Of a stretch of 64,000 nt of DNA, positions 23,880 to 35,059 are shown one piece after another. The translations under genes and the position numbers were made by a program. The notes below the pieces were generated by a model. That model did no database searches, was not told where the DNA came from, and saw only the letters and a list, made by a program, of their open reading frames with translations. The stretch's first letter is position 1. Each line of letters opens with the position of its first letter. The stretch comes from Gnetum montanum (Eukaryota > Streptophyta > Gnetopsida > Gnetales > Gnetaceae), in the NCBI GenBank assembly GCA_015680685.1, contig MNCI01023425.1, positions 221,715-285,714 of the forward strand, in the 5' to 3' direction.

Positions 23880-25768
23880 ACATACATCCCAGACTCTTGT
23901 AGATGTGAAATGATTGAAAAACATCCCTTAGGATGGTCATAGTAGCAGATCTCACATCCACCGTCATCATCTGTGTCTGAATCCACAACCTCATTGGGGA
24001 TAGTAATTTTCCCCTTACCCTTGTTATGTGCAGGGCCTAAATCTCTATGCTTTGCCTTACCTTTGTCACTACATCATTCTACCTTAGACTCTTCTACAAT
24101 TTTAAGGACAGTTTCAATTTTAGAGTCTAAAGAACTCCATATGTCATCTACCTTGGCCGCTATTTCTGTTGTGAGCTTTTGAAGTGGCAAGGTCTTTCTG
24201 TTCACCAACTCTTCGATTGGTGACGCATCCTCTTTATCGTAAAATTTCACTCCCTTCTTTCGAAGAGAGGGATCACGGTTGTATTCTTCCACACTTTCCC
24301 TTTTTCATAGCTCACCTTCTTCTTTTTCTACTTGTTCCAATAAGCGATGAACTTCATACGCTATAAGTTGTGAGAGTCTTCCTTGGGCATAATTCCCAAG
24401 GGTTCCTCTAGTTTCATGCCTTACCCCATCCACGATGTGGAAAAGTTGATCCCATTGAGCGTATCCATGGCCTGGGCAATGATGTAATAATGTGTAGTAG
24501 CGGGCTATGGCAGCATCCAAGGGTTCATATGTACCTTGCTTCTAGCATTGGATCTGCTTACGCAAATTGGACACTCAGGAGTACGTTTGATACTTATCGT
24601 TGAACACTTCTAACATCGTACTCCACCTCTTGATGGTTTTTGGTTCTAAAGACTGGTACCAGCTCTCTACTTCTTTGGTGAGTATCCTTGGAAACAACTT
24701 AAGCTTTTCCCACTCATTTTCTATATTTTGCATGGCACAGGCATCGTGGAATGCCTGTAAATGTTATTGCGGATCTACGTTGTATCCCCCTTCAAAACGT
24801 GGGATATTGTTCATGTCTAAACGCCTGATCCGACTATCTTTTAAATTCCTTGTGGGAATTCTAACTGCCTCCATTATGTCAAGCATACTTCAGGTTGCAA
24901 GTAGGGTCTCGTCATGATCATCTCTTTCATGACGCCTATGATGTCTCCGTTGTTTCCTACTCTCCCTTCGTTCATGCCCTTTTCCTCTCTCTCGACTCTC
25001 TTGTCAAGGTCTCTCATTTTTCTTACCTTTATCCTCTCCATTATGCTCTACATGATTGTGCCCTAATGTGGAAGGAGAGGGTGAGTGATGTGAAGAAGGG
25101 AAAGAAGAAGGGGAATCATCGCTATGATGATGCTTCCTACCTTCTCTTCGGTTGCTACAATCCCGATCGTGGTGATGATCTAAGTGTCCATCTTTATCAT
25201 GAGTTGTTGTTCCCTCTATGAACAACTGGTGTTCATAGGGATTAGAACCAATGTTATGTATCATTGAGCATAGGTTTTGACACCCAACCTCCTCACCATC
25301 ATTAGGAGGGGAAACATCTCTTGATAGAGAACCCATTATGAGTGGTTCACCATCTCTAGTTTCACTAAGGATGTGCGGGACCTCTTTGCCCTTCAACAGT
25401 GTATGTTCGCTCTCCAGCCTTGCATCCCTCATACATTGTGCTTCTATGGGATAATAATCCATTATGTCAAAGTCTTCCATAACTTATTTAGCATAAAGCT
25501 AAGTAATGTCAATCTGTGCAAAGGCATGGAGAAGCTTGTTCGGGATAGATTGATCTAGAGGTAACACGATGTTACCTTGCAAACCTCTCTAGCACATATG
25601 TTCTTCTTGATGGAGAATAAAAGTAAATTTGGGAATATACTCATCGGGATGAGTATATTTCACCCTATATTGTTTAGGAACTGGTTGATTTAGGTTATGT
25701 GTTTTTGATTGCCGACTGTTCTTTGTATGATCCTTAGGTGGTGAATTGCTTTTGCTAGAAGAACACAT
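23880..25768 (-). pseudogene. gag: E-auto gag
   Basis: ATG at 25,768, 127 nt inside the primer site; product begins MCSSSKSNSPPKDHTKNS. The middle (25,480-25,004) is open and His/Asp/Ser-rich with no known domain. The capsid-type gag domain (DAAIARYYTLLHHCPGHGYA, HETRGTLGNYAQGRL, about 24,520-24,305) is clearly homologous to that of the gag+ORF2 elements. The zinc element CEICYYDHPKG lies near 23,960-23,930. Frames break between 24,990 and 24,530. The shared gag is the main evidence that this element could have supplied pol functions to its non-autonomous relatives. Confidence 0.8.
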
Positions 25769-25894
25769 TGTTATTTATCAGTGTGCAAATTTACCGTTAT
25801 AAAATTCTTATTTAATTAATTAACCCAAAGGTTTGTTTAGGCTCCCAACGATGTGAGTGATGTCCTATGTTCTATTTAGCATACAAACACTTAG

Positions 25895-25912
25895 TCCCCA
25901 GCAACGGCGCCA
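25895..25912 (-). other. Primer binding site, tRNA-Asp type (E-auto)
   Basis: Minus strand TGGCGCCGTTGCTGGGGA, one base from the LTR terminus. It differs at one of 18 positions from the complement of the plant tRNA-Asp 3' end. Confidence 0.9.
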
Positions 25913-25913
25913 A

Positions 25914-26105
25914 TGATGAGTGGTAAGATACCCCTACACTGAACCATACACCGTGACAACTACAAGTAAGTCTGGGAAAACAACGAATGATTAACCCCAA
26001 GTGTTCCATGGGGCATGTCGGCACTTAGTCTGCGGAGTTCGACCAGATCATGTGTGCTACGCTCGTTTCATATGGTTGAGTGTAGGGGTATCTCACCACT
26101 CATTA
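25914..26105. repeat. E-auto LTR remnant with inverted duplication
   Basis: The first ~35 nt (TGATGAGTGGTAAGATACCC...) is the normal minus-LTR 3' terminus. At about 25,946 the sequence switches, at shared AACCATAC, to the reverse complement of the first ~165 nt of LTR-B (16,770-16,935). It ends with the same terminus in opposite orientation (...CACTCATTA at 26,105). The result is a ~190 bp segment with inverted 35-nt ends; the rest of the 5' LTR, including its promoter, is missing. E0's gene resumes at 26,106. Confidence 0.8.
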
Positions 26106-27080
26106 GGTTCAAAATTAAATTATTCAAACTTAGAGAAACAAGCATTCATATTTATTAAGAAAATTCAACATTTCAAGTATTATTTGGATAGCTCATTAGT
26201 TCACATTATGCTAGATGAGCCTACAATCAAACAATTATTACCCCAAAATAGAATTGAATTGAAGAGAAAAAAGTGACTCATAAAGATTCAAGGTTTTAGA
26301 TTTTCATTAGAAATATGCAAAACCATTAAATGATTGGGCTTAGCTAAGTTAATGGCTAGAGAGGATGAAGTATGTATGCTAAAGACTCATGAAGGAAATT
26401 GGTAAGATGAGATTATAAAATTCCTTTACTAAATGATTCGAAGCAAAGGATCTAAGGAAAAGTTTAGCATCAAACATGATTAAGTGCTTGGAAAATTAGA
26501 TTTTAAGTTGTTTTGGTCTACCTAAGATGTTGGTATTTGATAATGGACCTCCTTTTCAATCTGAAGAGTTTATAATATGCACATCGGAAAAATCCATCTT
26601 TCTATTTTCCTCATGAATTTTTTGTCCTCAAGAAAATTGCCTAGCTAAATCTATAAAATAAAATGCTTATTTTCTACATTAAGAAGTCGATGGATGAAAA
26701 TCTAGAAAATTGGATTAATTACTTACAATCTAAATTATGGACTGATCATATTAAATTTAATAAGGCTATTTGAACATTAGCTTATACCTTACTCTACGAT
26801 TTGCTTGTAATATTTACAAACAACATTATAAGTTTAGCCTCAAATTTTGTACCAAAGTATAGTAAGAAAATATATAAAGGTAGAAGTTTCATGACCTTTC
26901 TCATCAAAAGAGAAGCCAAAATGAATAAAGCTAAAGATAAGTTATTAAAGAATGCCCCTATAGTTAAAAGGTGATTTGATAGAAAAGCTTTGAAAAGAAC
27001 TTTAAATGTTCGTAATCTAGTATGATTATGAAATATGAAGAAGCCAAATATGTTTCCAACAATATGGACTAGTTCATTTT
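26106..27080 (+). pseudogene. pol: E0 RNase H end and integrase (decayed)
   Basis: It continues the reading broken at 8,140: GSKLNYSNLEKQAFIFIKKI and YLDSSLVHIMLDEPTIKQLL (26,107-26,240) are the second half of gypsy RNase H. Integrase remnants follow in several frames, the clearest being CFGLPKMLVFDNGPPF then QSEEF (about 26,505-26,570), the second catalytic Asp region. Later, KREAKMNKAKDKLLKNAP (near 26,905-26,960) fits the post-core region. About 20-25 codons of RNase H between the two halves are missing, so the nested block replaced rather than simply split host sequence. Confidence 0.75.
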
Positions 27081-27811
27081 AGATCAAGAAATAATTATTA
27101 GAAGGCACTTACAAGTTATCAATGCTAAACGGGAGAATTGTAGTTTCTGTATAATGTTTCATACATAAAATATTATTTTGGATAACTTCCCACAACTTAA
27201 ATCTATATATATAAATTAATGTATGTATCTAGTACAGTAATGTATATATGTAGGTAACTATAACAATATTTAGTATACATAGCAGTAAGAAATAAACTTT
27301 TAGTAATATATATAGAGAGAGAGAGACATATATAATATTTAACAATAACAAATATATTCTATGTGTATTTTAGATGAGTTTATATAATATTCAAAAACAT
27401 GTATATGTTAAAGTATTAGTTTAAAAATATTTAATTTAAAGTGTTATTTCAATTATTAAATTTATATTATCCTAAGTAATCATTACTTGTGATTAGTATA
27501 AGTCAAAGTGGTGGTTAAATAACTACTTAGTGGTGAATTAATTACAACAAGCAAATAGCAAAATTCAAATTAGCCTACTGTATAAAGATGGAAAGATAAT
27601 TAATTTTGGAAAAGTGATACAGTTGGTTTGCAAAATTAGTGGGAATTTCAAACTTTCCTTACACAATAAAGAGAGATGTGGATTACTTAGAATTGCATCA
27701 TTTTTCAATTTAAAATTTAAGTGGAAAGGAAAGTAAAGTGCTTAAGTATGATGTAGAAAAAAGGTTCTTGGAGAAAGAGTAATAACAAGGCCTTTCATTC
27801 AATATGTTCTG
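27081..27811 (+). other. E0 noncoding after integrase
   Basis: AT-rich with no gene visible. A (GA)n run flanked by TATATA lies near 27,310-27,330. Confidence 0.4.
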
Positions 27812-28270
27812 TGATGCTATCTAGAGCATGTCTTAAAAGCTTATTGTAAAGCAACAATCCATGGATATCTAGTGAAAGCCCTTACCTACTTTGGCTTTCA
27901 AATGCGTTTAGATTTCTCACTAGTGGACTCTCTATACATTCCAATGTTTGCAGTAGCTTCCATGAATGTACCTCCCAAGCTAAATATCAAAGAGTGTCTA
28001 GTAAATATGATTCTTGGGAAGAGGGCTTCATGTCCCAAGACATAGAAGCAACTAGTTGGGAAAAACCTCAAAACTTAGCAAATAAGGAATTAGATGTTGA
28101 AGACGAAAATATAGTTGTTGATGACAAGGGTGAAGATAAAGTTGAGGGTTCAACTAGGTAAGAAGAAGAAAGACAAGCATTCATCACTACTGAGATTACA
28201 TATGAGAGGGTTCATGAAATGAGAATTTCTAAAAGAGTTACTTTAACTATTCTTTTCTTGCCTATAGAAT
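27812..28270 (+). pseudogene. E0 possible extra ORF fragment between integrase and 3' LTR
   Basis: Two overlapping open stretches in different frames. The first contains YLVKALTYFGFQMRLDFSLV and MNVPPKLNIKECLVNMIL (27,860-28,020). The second is acidic: YDSWEEGFMSQDIEATSWEK, then KELDVEDENIVVDDKGEDKV (28,007-28,160). The family is not recognised. The position matches where many plant gypsy elements carry an additional ORF. Confidence 0.35.
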
Positions 28271-28809
28271 AGTTTATATGAGATTATGTTTGTATATTTT
28301 CCTTTTTTTTTATTAGAAATGAATTTTTTATTTTATCAAACCTTAAGTTTGATGAAATTTTTTCTCAAAAAATATTTCCATTTTCTGTGTAAAAAGAAAT
28401 GTTTCTGATAAAGTCTATGTTTGTAAGCTAAGGTGTACAAAGGTAAGTAATAAATGTTAGTACATTTACACCATATGATGGAGTCGATTGTAATAGCTTT
28501 CTTATTTTCTTGAAATTTTTCTAACACATCAGAATAATTTTAATAAGTTGGATACCTAGGTTTCTAAAAATCAAGGATGATGAATTATGAGACAAGTTAA
28601 TCATCTCATGAATTGAATGAGTATAGTCTAGAGAAGGTTGATAGAAAGAATGCAATATACACAAGGATGGATTATTAGCTCTTCTCAATTTGGTTTAAAC
28701 TTCATAAAATACTATATAAATAGCCATAAGTATAATGGATATTTTTCTTAGTGACCATCACAATACAAAGGTATTTGACATGCAAAATTAGGTTATTATA
28801 TTGAGAAAT

Positions 28810-30848
28810 TAAAAGAAGAGTATAAGAGAATAAGTTATGTAGTAATGTAATGAGAGACAAGGGGTATGACTTGTGAATATGGAACTTATATATAGGTTAC
28901 AATATGCAAGTAAAATGGAAAGTGAAATTTTGGAAAGAATAAAGTTTATTTCTTTGAATAATTGCAATAATGGCTATATTTTACATAATATATTGATATG
29001 AATAGTTACGGTGATGCTATCAAATGCATCCATGAAAATCTAACTAGAAGTATCCAATATTAAAAAGACTATGTAGTAGAATGCGTAAATATTTGAAAAT
29101 ATTAAAAAATCAAAGTTGTAATGTTGGATTTTCATAGTTATCAATTTCATCCTAGGGAAGAAACAAATTCACAATATTATTGCATACATTATGCCTAAAA
29201 CAAGATTTTAAAACCTTACCACCACATCTATTAAGAACATAGATTGTTAATGTGCTCATCAAAATTAACTTTAGAGTTCTAGAGATGCTACTAGACATCC
29301 ATTTTCTACACTTGCCATTCCCATCTAAATCAAGTTCGTATGTGTAGACCCCAAACAAGTAAACAATATGAAAATGTCTTTGTATAGAGTTGAAACCCTA
29401 ATCTCCATTGTGAAAAGAACTTACAATAGAAAAAATATCACAAAAATGATTTTTTGTACTTCAAAGTTAGAAGGAAATCTCATAATATTAAAATGAAAAT
29501 GAAATAAAAACATCATGGACATTCTTGCACTCCATTCGCATTCCTAGAAAAACAATCAATAACAACGAATTAGGGCACCGACATCATGAATTCCCTCATT
29601 GTAGCTTTGTGACAATAATAGGAGTAGTTCTATGGGCCTAGAGGACTTCAGTTATTCTTGTTCATTCTCCAAGATTTGATAGGTATACATGAAGTAGCAT
29701 TTGTAGCTAAGATGCAATAGAGGAGGCAACCACAAAAGTAGTAGGAGCAAATCGATAGTGTCATGGGATGAGCTCATACACAAGTGGGAAGTAGAGCAAT
29801 AGTAACATGATTCTTTCTCCATTACAGTTGGTAGAAATTTAGATGAAAATTTTGTAATGATTGACATAGATACATGGCTATGAGACTTTGACAACTTAGG
29901 ATTTGGATGTATGAACAACAAAATAAACTACAAGAGAGGTAGCCAAGGTGGATAGGCAGTGGTCAACAATAGTGCTACAACACAAAGATAAGAATGCACA
30001 ACTTCTAACATGAAAGCCATGGGGATTATGAAGTCCTCTATAGGATTACACATTAACATGATGCAACAATACATGAAGCCCAAAGGCCACATAATCTTAT
30101 ATTTTTTAAACATTATTCATGTTACCATATACATGGTAATTTTTAACATTGAAAGAAGGTTTTTCTTTGGTTTAAGTACCTAATTTATGAATTACAATTT
30201 TATTTTCTAAGGGGATTTAAGAATTTATATATATATATATATTATTCCTTATAGAAGTTACAATATTCCCTTGAAATTTGTATCATTATAATTACTCATA
30301 GAATACTTGCCCATCATTGCATGTATTCCTCATTTTTTTCTAATTTCCTATGGTTATCCCCTTGATGTTTGTTGCTAATAGAACACTTGGCAATCATGGC
30401 TTAAAGTTCTAGTAACTTCTTATGAAAGTTATAACTTCTAGGATGGTTATAAATTAATCCCCTAGATATTTCTAATACCATTAACTTTTCATGATTACTA
30501 TAAATACCCAAAGCCATAATAAAAGGGGTTAAAAGATATAGTGAAAAGGGGTGAATTGGAGGAGAATTTTTGAAAATGGCAATTGAAGATTACTTGTAAG
30601 ATGACTTGCTAAAGACATTAATTTGGCTACTTTGTTTTAATGTTGTGAGTTCATTTCTTTCCATTTTAGTTTAGTTGCTTAGCTAATGGTTTAGATAGTA
30701 TTGTGCTTGGCATTTAACTTTGGGATTTTTCCTAGGTTTCTTTTATAGCTCTATTTTTACATAACATTAGACTCCTATTAAGATTTTCCATAGAAGAGCT
30801 TATGTTGTTAAAAAGCCTCAAAAGAAATTTAATAGTAATGTCTTAATA
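28810..30848. mobile_element. ~2.0 kb unidentified insertion in the E0 3' LTR
   Basis: Present only in the 3' LTR, so it post-dates E0. No retroelement domains are visible. Two minus-strand ORFs (29,152-29,358 and 29,652-29,921) show no recognisable motif. The right part has repeated phrases (GAAAGTTATAACTTCTAGG-like and ATAGAACACTTGGCAATCAT-like blocks, 30,260-30,440) followed by a plus-strand CTATAAATACCC at 30,498-30,509, which could be an LTR promoter. The ends show neither clear TG/CA nor inverted repeats, so the class is open. Confidence 0.5.
30226..30242. repeat. (AT)n microsatellite
   Basis: A short run of alternating AT inside the insertion in the E0 3' LTR. Confidence 0.8.
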
Positions 30849-31683
30849 AAATTTCCTTTTTAAGCATAGAGAATCTATAAAAATCTTTGGTATTTTGAGA
30901 CGACTGAAATAGCTTCATTATTTTAAAATGTATTGCCTTGGTATTTCAATCCTGAAATTGTCAAATTTTTTTGACGGCTCTATTGAATGTAATCTTTGAC
31001 AACTATTAACTAGGAAAAATATAGACTCGTACTTTTTCATTTACATAGCATTTTTGGTATTATAATAAGATTATCCTTATGAAATTTCTTGTTGAGGTCA
31101 AAATTTTTAGATAAATCATAGTTAGATTGAATTAGAATAGCTTTATTATAAAGTGCTTTCCTATTTTAATTTATCTTCCTTAAATTTTTGAGATTTCACA
31201 CAAACCTACTTTCTTTTATTTCTCTATCTAAGTCCATTGAATCTCACTCTATTTCTAGTTTTCTTATGGAATTTTCTCTCTAGGGGAAATTAGGAGTAGA
31301 TTGATAGAATTGTACTCAAATGTTTTTGGAAAATTTTATTTGCTCCAAGTAATGTACTATATGGACTCTATAAACTAAGTGATTGAACAAAGTATGAATC
31401 TCTAGCAACTCATAATATTTGACAAAGATAGTTGAATATCTTTTATGATAGTTGATTATAGTTTTAAATAAAACCCAACCATTTCAATATTTGCAATAGT
31501 AGAACACATACTCATGTTTAGTACATTTCATACCTACTAAGTCTATTTATAGGTATCTTGTCCTTGTTGTTTCTATAGAGTAGCAAGCACCTAAACCTTG
31601 TTTGAAGAACATCTTTGATCCCATGAATTCCCAAGGTCTTGAGACCTAAAGGCCACTGCATGTTGGCAGTCTAGTCCCAAACG

Positions 31684-31689
31684 ATCACC
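31684..31689. repeat. Possible target-site duplication of E0 (right copy)
   Basis: ATCACC, matching 3,015-3,020. On the minus strand this lets H0 sequence above 31,690 join H0 sequence below 3,015. Confidence 0.35.
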
Positions 31690-34435
31690 CACACATACTT
31701 GAAAATGAGAGTCCACTTAGAGTGTCCTAAAATGACCTATGTGATGGTGGAGGAGGAGCTAGCCCATATAATACAACAAGAGTTGAATTAGCTTAGGTGT
31801 AGACACATCACTTAAAAAAAATATAACAAGTATAACCAGTCAAAATGAAATTTATCATCATATCAATAAAACCATTTAAATGCTTAAAGCCTAGACAACC
31901 TCTAACTCTGGAACCATGATGTTAACATAGCATCAAAATAAAATATAAAAAAAGAAAAAAAGAGAACAAAATCTTACTTGTCTTGTCAAATGAAGGCTAT
32001 GTGGGAATACTAATGGGGATAAGCATATCCATGCCAAAATCAAGGACTTCCCACCAACTATGTGTTGTCCCACTTGCCAAACACCTATAATTGGCTTTCG
32101 CATAAAGCATGGTATATCTATCATAGTCACCTTTCAGTTGCTTCATCATTGTGAACCTTACTACTTGGTATTTGGTAAACACATCTAATGTAGTTTGGGC
32201 TAAAGGTAAGAGCTGGTTGCTCTTGATCAGTTGATGGTCATCAATTTTGTACGTACAAGTGTAAAAAAATTCAAAAAAAAATATTAAAAACCAAAATAAC
32301 CTAAGAAAACCAAAAGTAAACAAAAAAAATTATTTTTACAATTATCCCTCCAAATGGAAAATGGTGCTAAGAGGATTCTAAAATAGCATGTTGACTAGAT
32401 GACCAACAAGTAATGTATTATTGGTGTTATACTAGATGAACTTGGGCATGTCCCAAATCTTTGATAATTTATGAGTTTCCCCAGTATACTTGTTGTCATG
32501 TTGTTCACTCTCAACATGATTTTTAAGATCATCAACAATAAACTTAATGATCATATGTGAAGAATGGTATAGTAGAGTCTCCACCATCATTGACATCATC
32601 TCTAAAGCCAAGTGTGACCACACCATCACACTAATGGTTTAAAGCAGTTAGGCTAAGAATTCCTTTATCCTAGGCCAAAACCATATGGATCCACACTCCA
32701 TGTTCATGTTTGCAGGTGGGGTGTTAGGCCCTAGTATGTGGATGTAGCAATATAACCCTAGTAGCTCAATGACAATAGGATCAATTTTAGAAAGGCCCTA
32801 CACATAACAACAACAATTGTTAAAACCATAAATGACCATAACCAAAAAATAAACATATGTTAAACAACCAAAATTATCACAATATTAGTATCAACGTTCT
32901 CACTTAAGAAAAATAATAAAATTAAGAATTTTTAACACTAAAAATAAAAAAAGATGATAAGTGAAACTATGACCAATTTACATATAAAAATAAAAAGAAC
33001 CAAGTAGTCAACCAACAACCAATAGTAGTTTCATGGTGAGATATACATAAAAATAATAAATTTTTTATGTGAAAACATTAAACCCATGAAAACTATCTTG
33101 TACCTACTATAACAATCACAAAATTCTAACTTGAATTTAACAATATTTTTACTAGAAATCCTAGTAAATAGTGAAACTAGCTATAGTAAAAAATTGAAGA
33201 TACTTAAAAATTGTAAAAAAATACAAGTGAATATTGAAAACTAAAATAAAACTTGTAGATAAAATTATGAATATTTTAACACTACCATAAGAATATGAAA
33301 ATAAAACAACACTAGTGGTGCCTGTATAGTGAAGGAGGTTTGTAGTTTTAATGATCAAAACTACAATTGTACAAGGTAGTTTACACAAGAATGAAAATGA
33401 TAATTTAGAACTGAAATTTTTTTTCTAAGTCTAGGGATTGATCATGGATGAAATTCAATAAAATTTGGAATCTATGATATATTCTAAGCTTAGAAAAAAA
33501 AAATTGACAACAACGATAAGCCATAACCAAATTCAACAAAAAATTGCAAAGGCTTGAAACTATAGAAAATAGCCATAGTGAATCATTGATAAAAAGTATG
33601 AAAAAATTGTTTAATTTTCCAAAACCAATATCAAACCCTTCCTAACAACTTTAGAAATCCCTAGTAACCTAGGAAGTTAGCTAGTAAAATCCTTTCAAGT
33701 GTGAACAATGCCCATCTTAATAGGGGTAAAACCATGAAAATTAAAATTTTCACCATAGGTAAGCTCACAAAAAAATTTGAAGAAAATCAACTATGTATCA
33801 GAATTTAGTGATTCAAAAAATTTTTGAACCATTAAATGATAAAATAAAAATGAAAAATGAAAAAAAAAACCAAAAATTCTTGGTCAGTTTTGCATGAAAA
33901 ATTCAAAAAATGATGTAAAAAAATAGCAAAAACTAGAAACATTGGCTTAAAGAAAATTTACTGTAAGTCAAAATCTAGTGGTTCAACCATCATTTCAACT
34001 AATAAAAATCATAATACAATACTATGGCCATAAAAACAAAAATATACTAACTTTTTACATAAAATAAAATACAAAAGTGGTGTTGCTTTTTGGTCCAAAA
34101 CTACAAAAAACACATGGAAAGGACTGGAATCAAACTTATACTTTGGCATAGACCAATTCGAAAACTAAGGAAACACTAAAACCACATAAAAATAATCTAG
34201 ATCTAGTGTAAGAATTTTAGAAAATTAAATTTTAATTGAGAAAAAACCCTATACAAGCAAAAATGCTTAGGATTCTAATAAAGTTTTGCAGAAAATGGCC
34301 TGGAGTAGTGTACCTGTGAGTCATGGTAGATAGTCCTTCTACTACTAGAGGCTATGATAGGTTTGAGAGCCCTCTTGTAGTACCATAAACCATCTCCAAG
34401 GCAAGGTTCTTGCTATTGGAATCCCTCTTTGACAT
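31690..34435 (-). pseudogene. H0, upstream half: decayed spliced gene of unknown function
   Basis: A possible first exon starts at ATG 34,435 and ends near a CAG|GTAC donor at 34,313; its second frame reads YYKRALKPIIASSSRRTIYH. A long AT-rich intron-like stretch follows. An open stretch of about 150 codons begins after TGTGTAG at about 32,797 (LGLYCYIHILGPNTPPANMN, then CGSIWFWPRIKEFLA, FIVDDLKNHVESEQHD). The next (32,255-31,978: DDHQLIKSNQLLPLAQ, TTHSWWEVLDFGMDML) ends at a clean GTAAG donor at 31,977. Four in-frame stops in the long stretch fit Gln-to-stop changes. It shares strand and style with 309-3,024, suggesting one gene cut by E0. The family is unknown to me. Confidence 0.4.
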
Positions 34436-35059
34436 TTTGAATGATTAAAGGCAAGAAACACCAAAGTCTTTGAAGTTCTAGAACTTCCCCCACAACTGCA
34501 CTTGCTCCTTGATGTAAGTTATCTAGCCTACACTAAGGATAGGTGTGGTTGAAGTAGGAATAGGATGATAGATTTCATACTATGTGTTGTAGGTTTGAGG
34601 TGAGGTGAGAAATTTGATTTGTGAAAAATTGTAATATGGGAATCAATCCCAAACTTATTTGTTAACCACAAAAACCTTGTTTTTCTAAAACACTTACACA
34701 AGTTCCACTTAACTTCATGATCATAATTAGAGGGTATGACTATGCTGGGTTAGTGGAGAAACAATTTTTTTTATCAATTTAGACTTAAATTAGGCCCCAC
34801 TAGGTGCCCCTCCAACAAGCCAATAGCACATCCTAATACACTTGGATTTTAGCTTCTCCATGCTGACTACATTTGGTTTTAAGTCTCTAGAGATATTGGA
34901 ATCTATTATAAACTCAAACCACTACTAGAAACAACCTTCTAAGTGTCCATCCATGTCATCTTTGAATTCAAAAATTCCTTTTGTCCAAAATTTATAATTG
35001 GGTATTGACATGAAAGTCACTGTACACCAAGGGAAACCAAAAATTACATCAAAACTTAT
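34436..35059. other. No gene seen
   Basis: AT-rich DNA upstream of H0 exon 1. No ORF, repeat or regulatory signal that I can support. Confidence 0.5.

Larger units (their letters stand above)
8141..26105 (-). mobile_element. Nested 18 kb composite of related minus-strand Ty3/gypsy elements
   Basis: The left edge interrupts E0's RNase H and the right edge returns to it. Read on the minus strand: inverted LTR end, primer site, gag, protease, RT, RNase H, integrase and 3' noncoding region of an autonomous element (E-auto), then LTR-B; then the C-terminal part of ORF2 and LTR-A; then primer site, gag, internal promoter and N-terminal part of ORF2, cut off at 8,141. LTR-A thus serves as the 3' LTR of one copy and the 5' LTR of another. 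The order fits unequal recombination and deletion among relatives rather than one clean insertion. The left edge is inside ORF2, so no target duplication is expected or seen. Confidence 0.8.
3025..31683 (+). mobile_element. E0: old Ty3/gypsy LTR retrotransposon interrupted by nested insertions
   Basis: Two plainly homologous LTRs begin TGTTAG at 3,025 and 28,455 and both end near GTCTAGTCCCAAAC. Between them, on the plus strand, lie gag, protease, archaeal-type RNase H, RT and the start of RNase H (to 8,140); then RNase H end and integrase (26,106-27,080). The gap is an 18 kb nested block (8,141-26,105), and the 3' LTR contains a ~2 kb insertion. Without these the element would be about 8.7 kb, normal for plant Ty3/gypsy. 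No convincing primer site follows the 5' LTR. Every gene has stops or frameshifts, so it is dead. The extra RNase H suggests the Tat clade (family inference). Confidence 0.85.
28455..31683 (+). repeat. E0 3' LTR, split by an insertion
   Basis: 28,455-28,809 and 30,849-31,683 together match the 5' LTR. The break falls after ATTGAGAAAT, corresponding to about 3,385 in the 5' LTR. The final CA appears as CG (31,682-31,683). Confidence 0.85.

Noticed and set aside
29152-29921. Minus-strand ORFs within the 2 kb insertion as genes
   Set aside because: Short, no recognisable motif, no start or context support; kept only as a note under the insertion.
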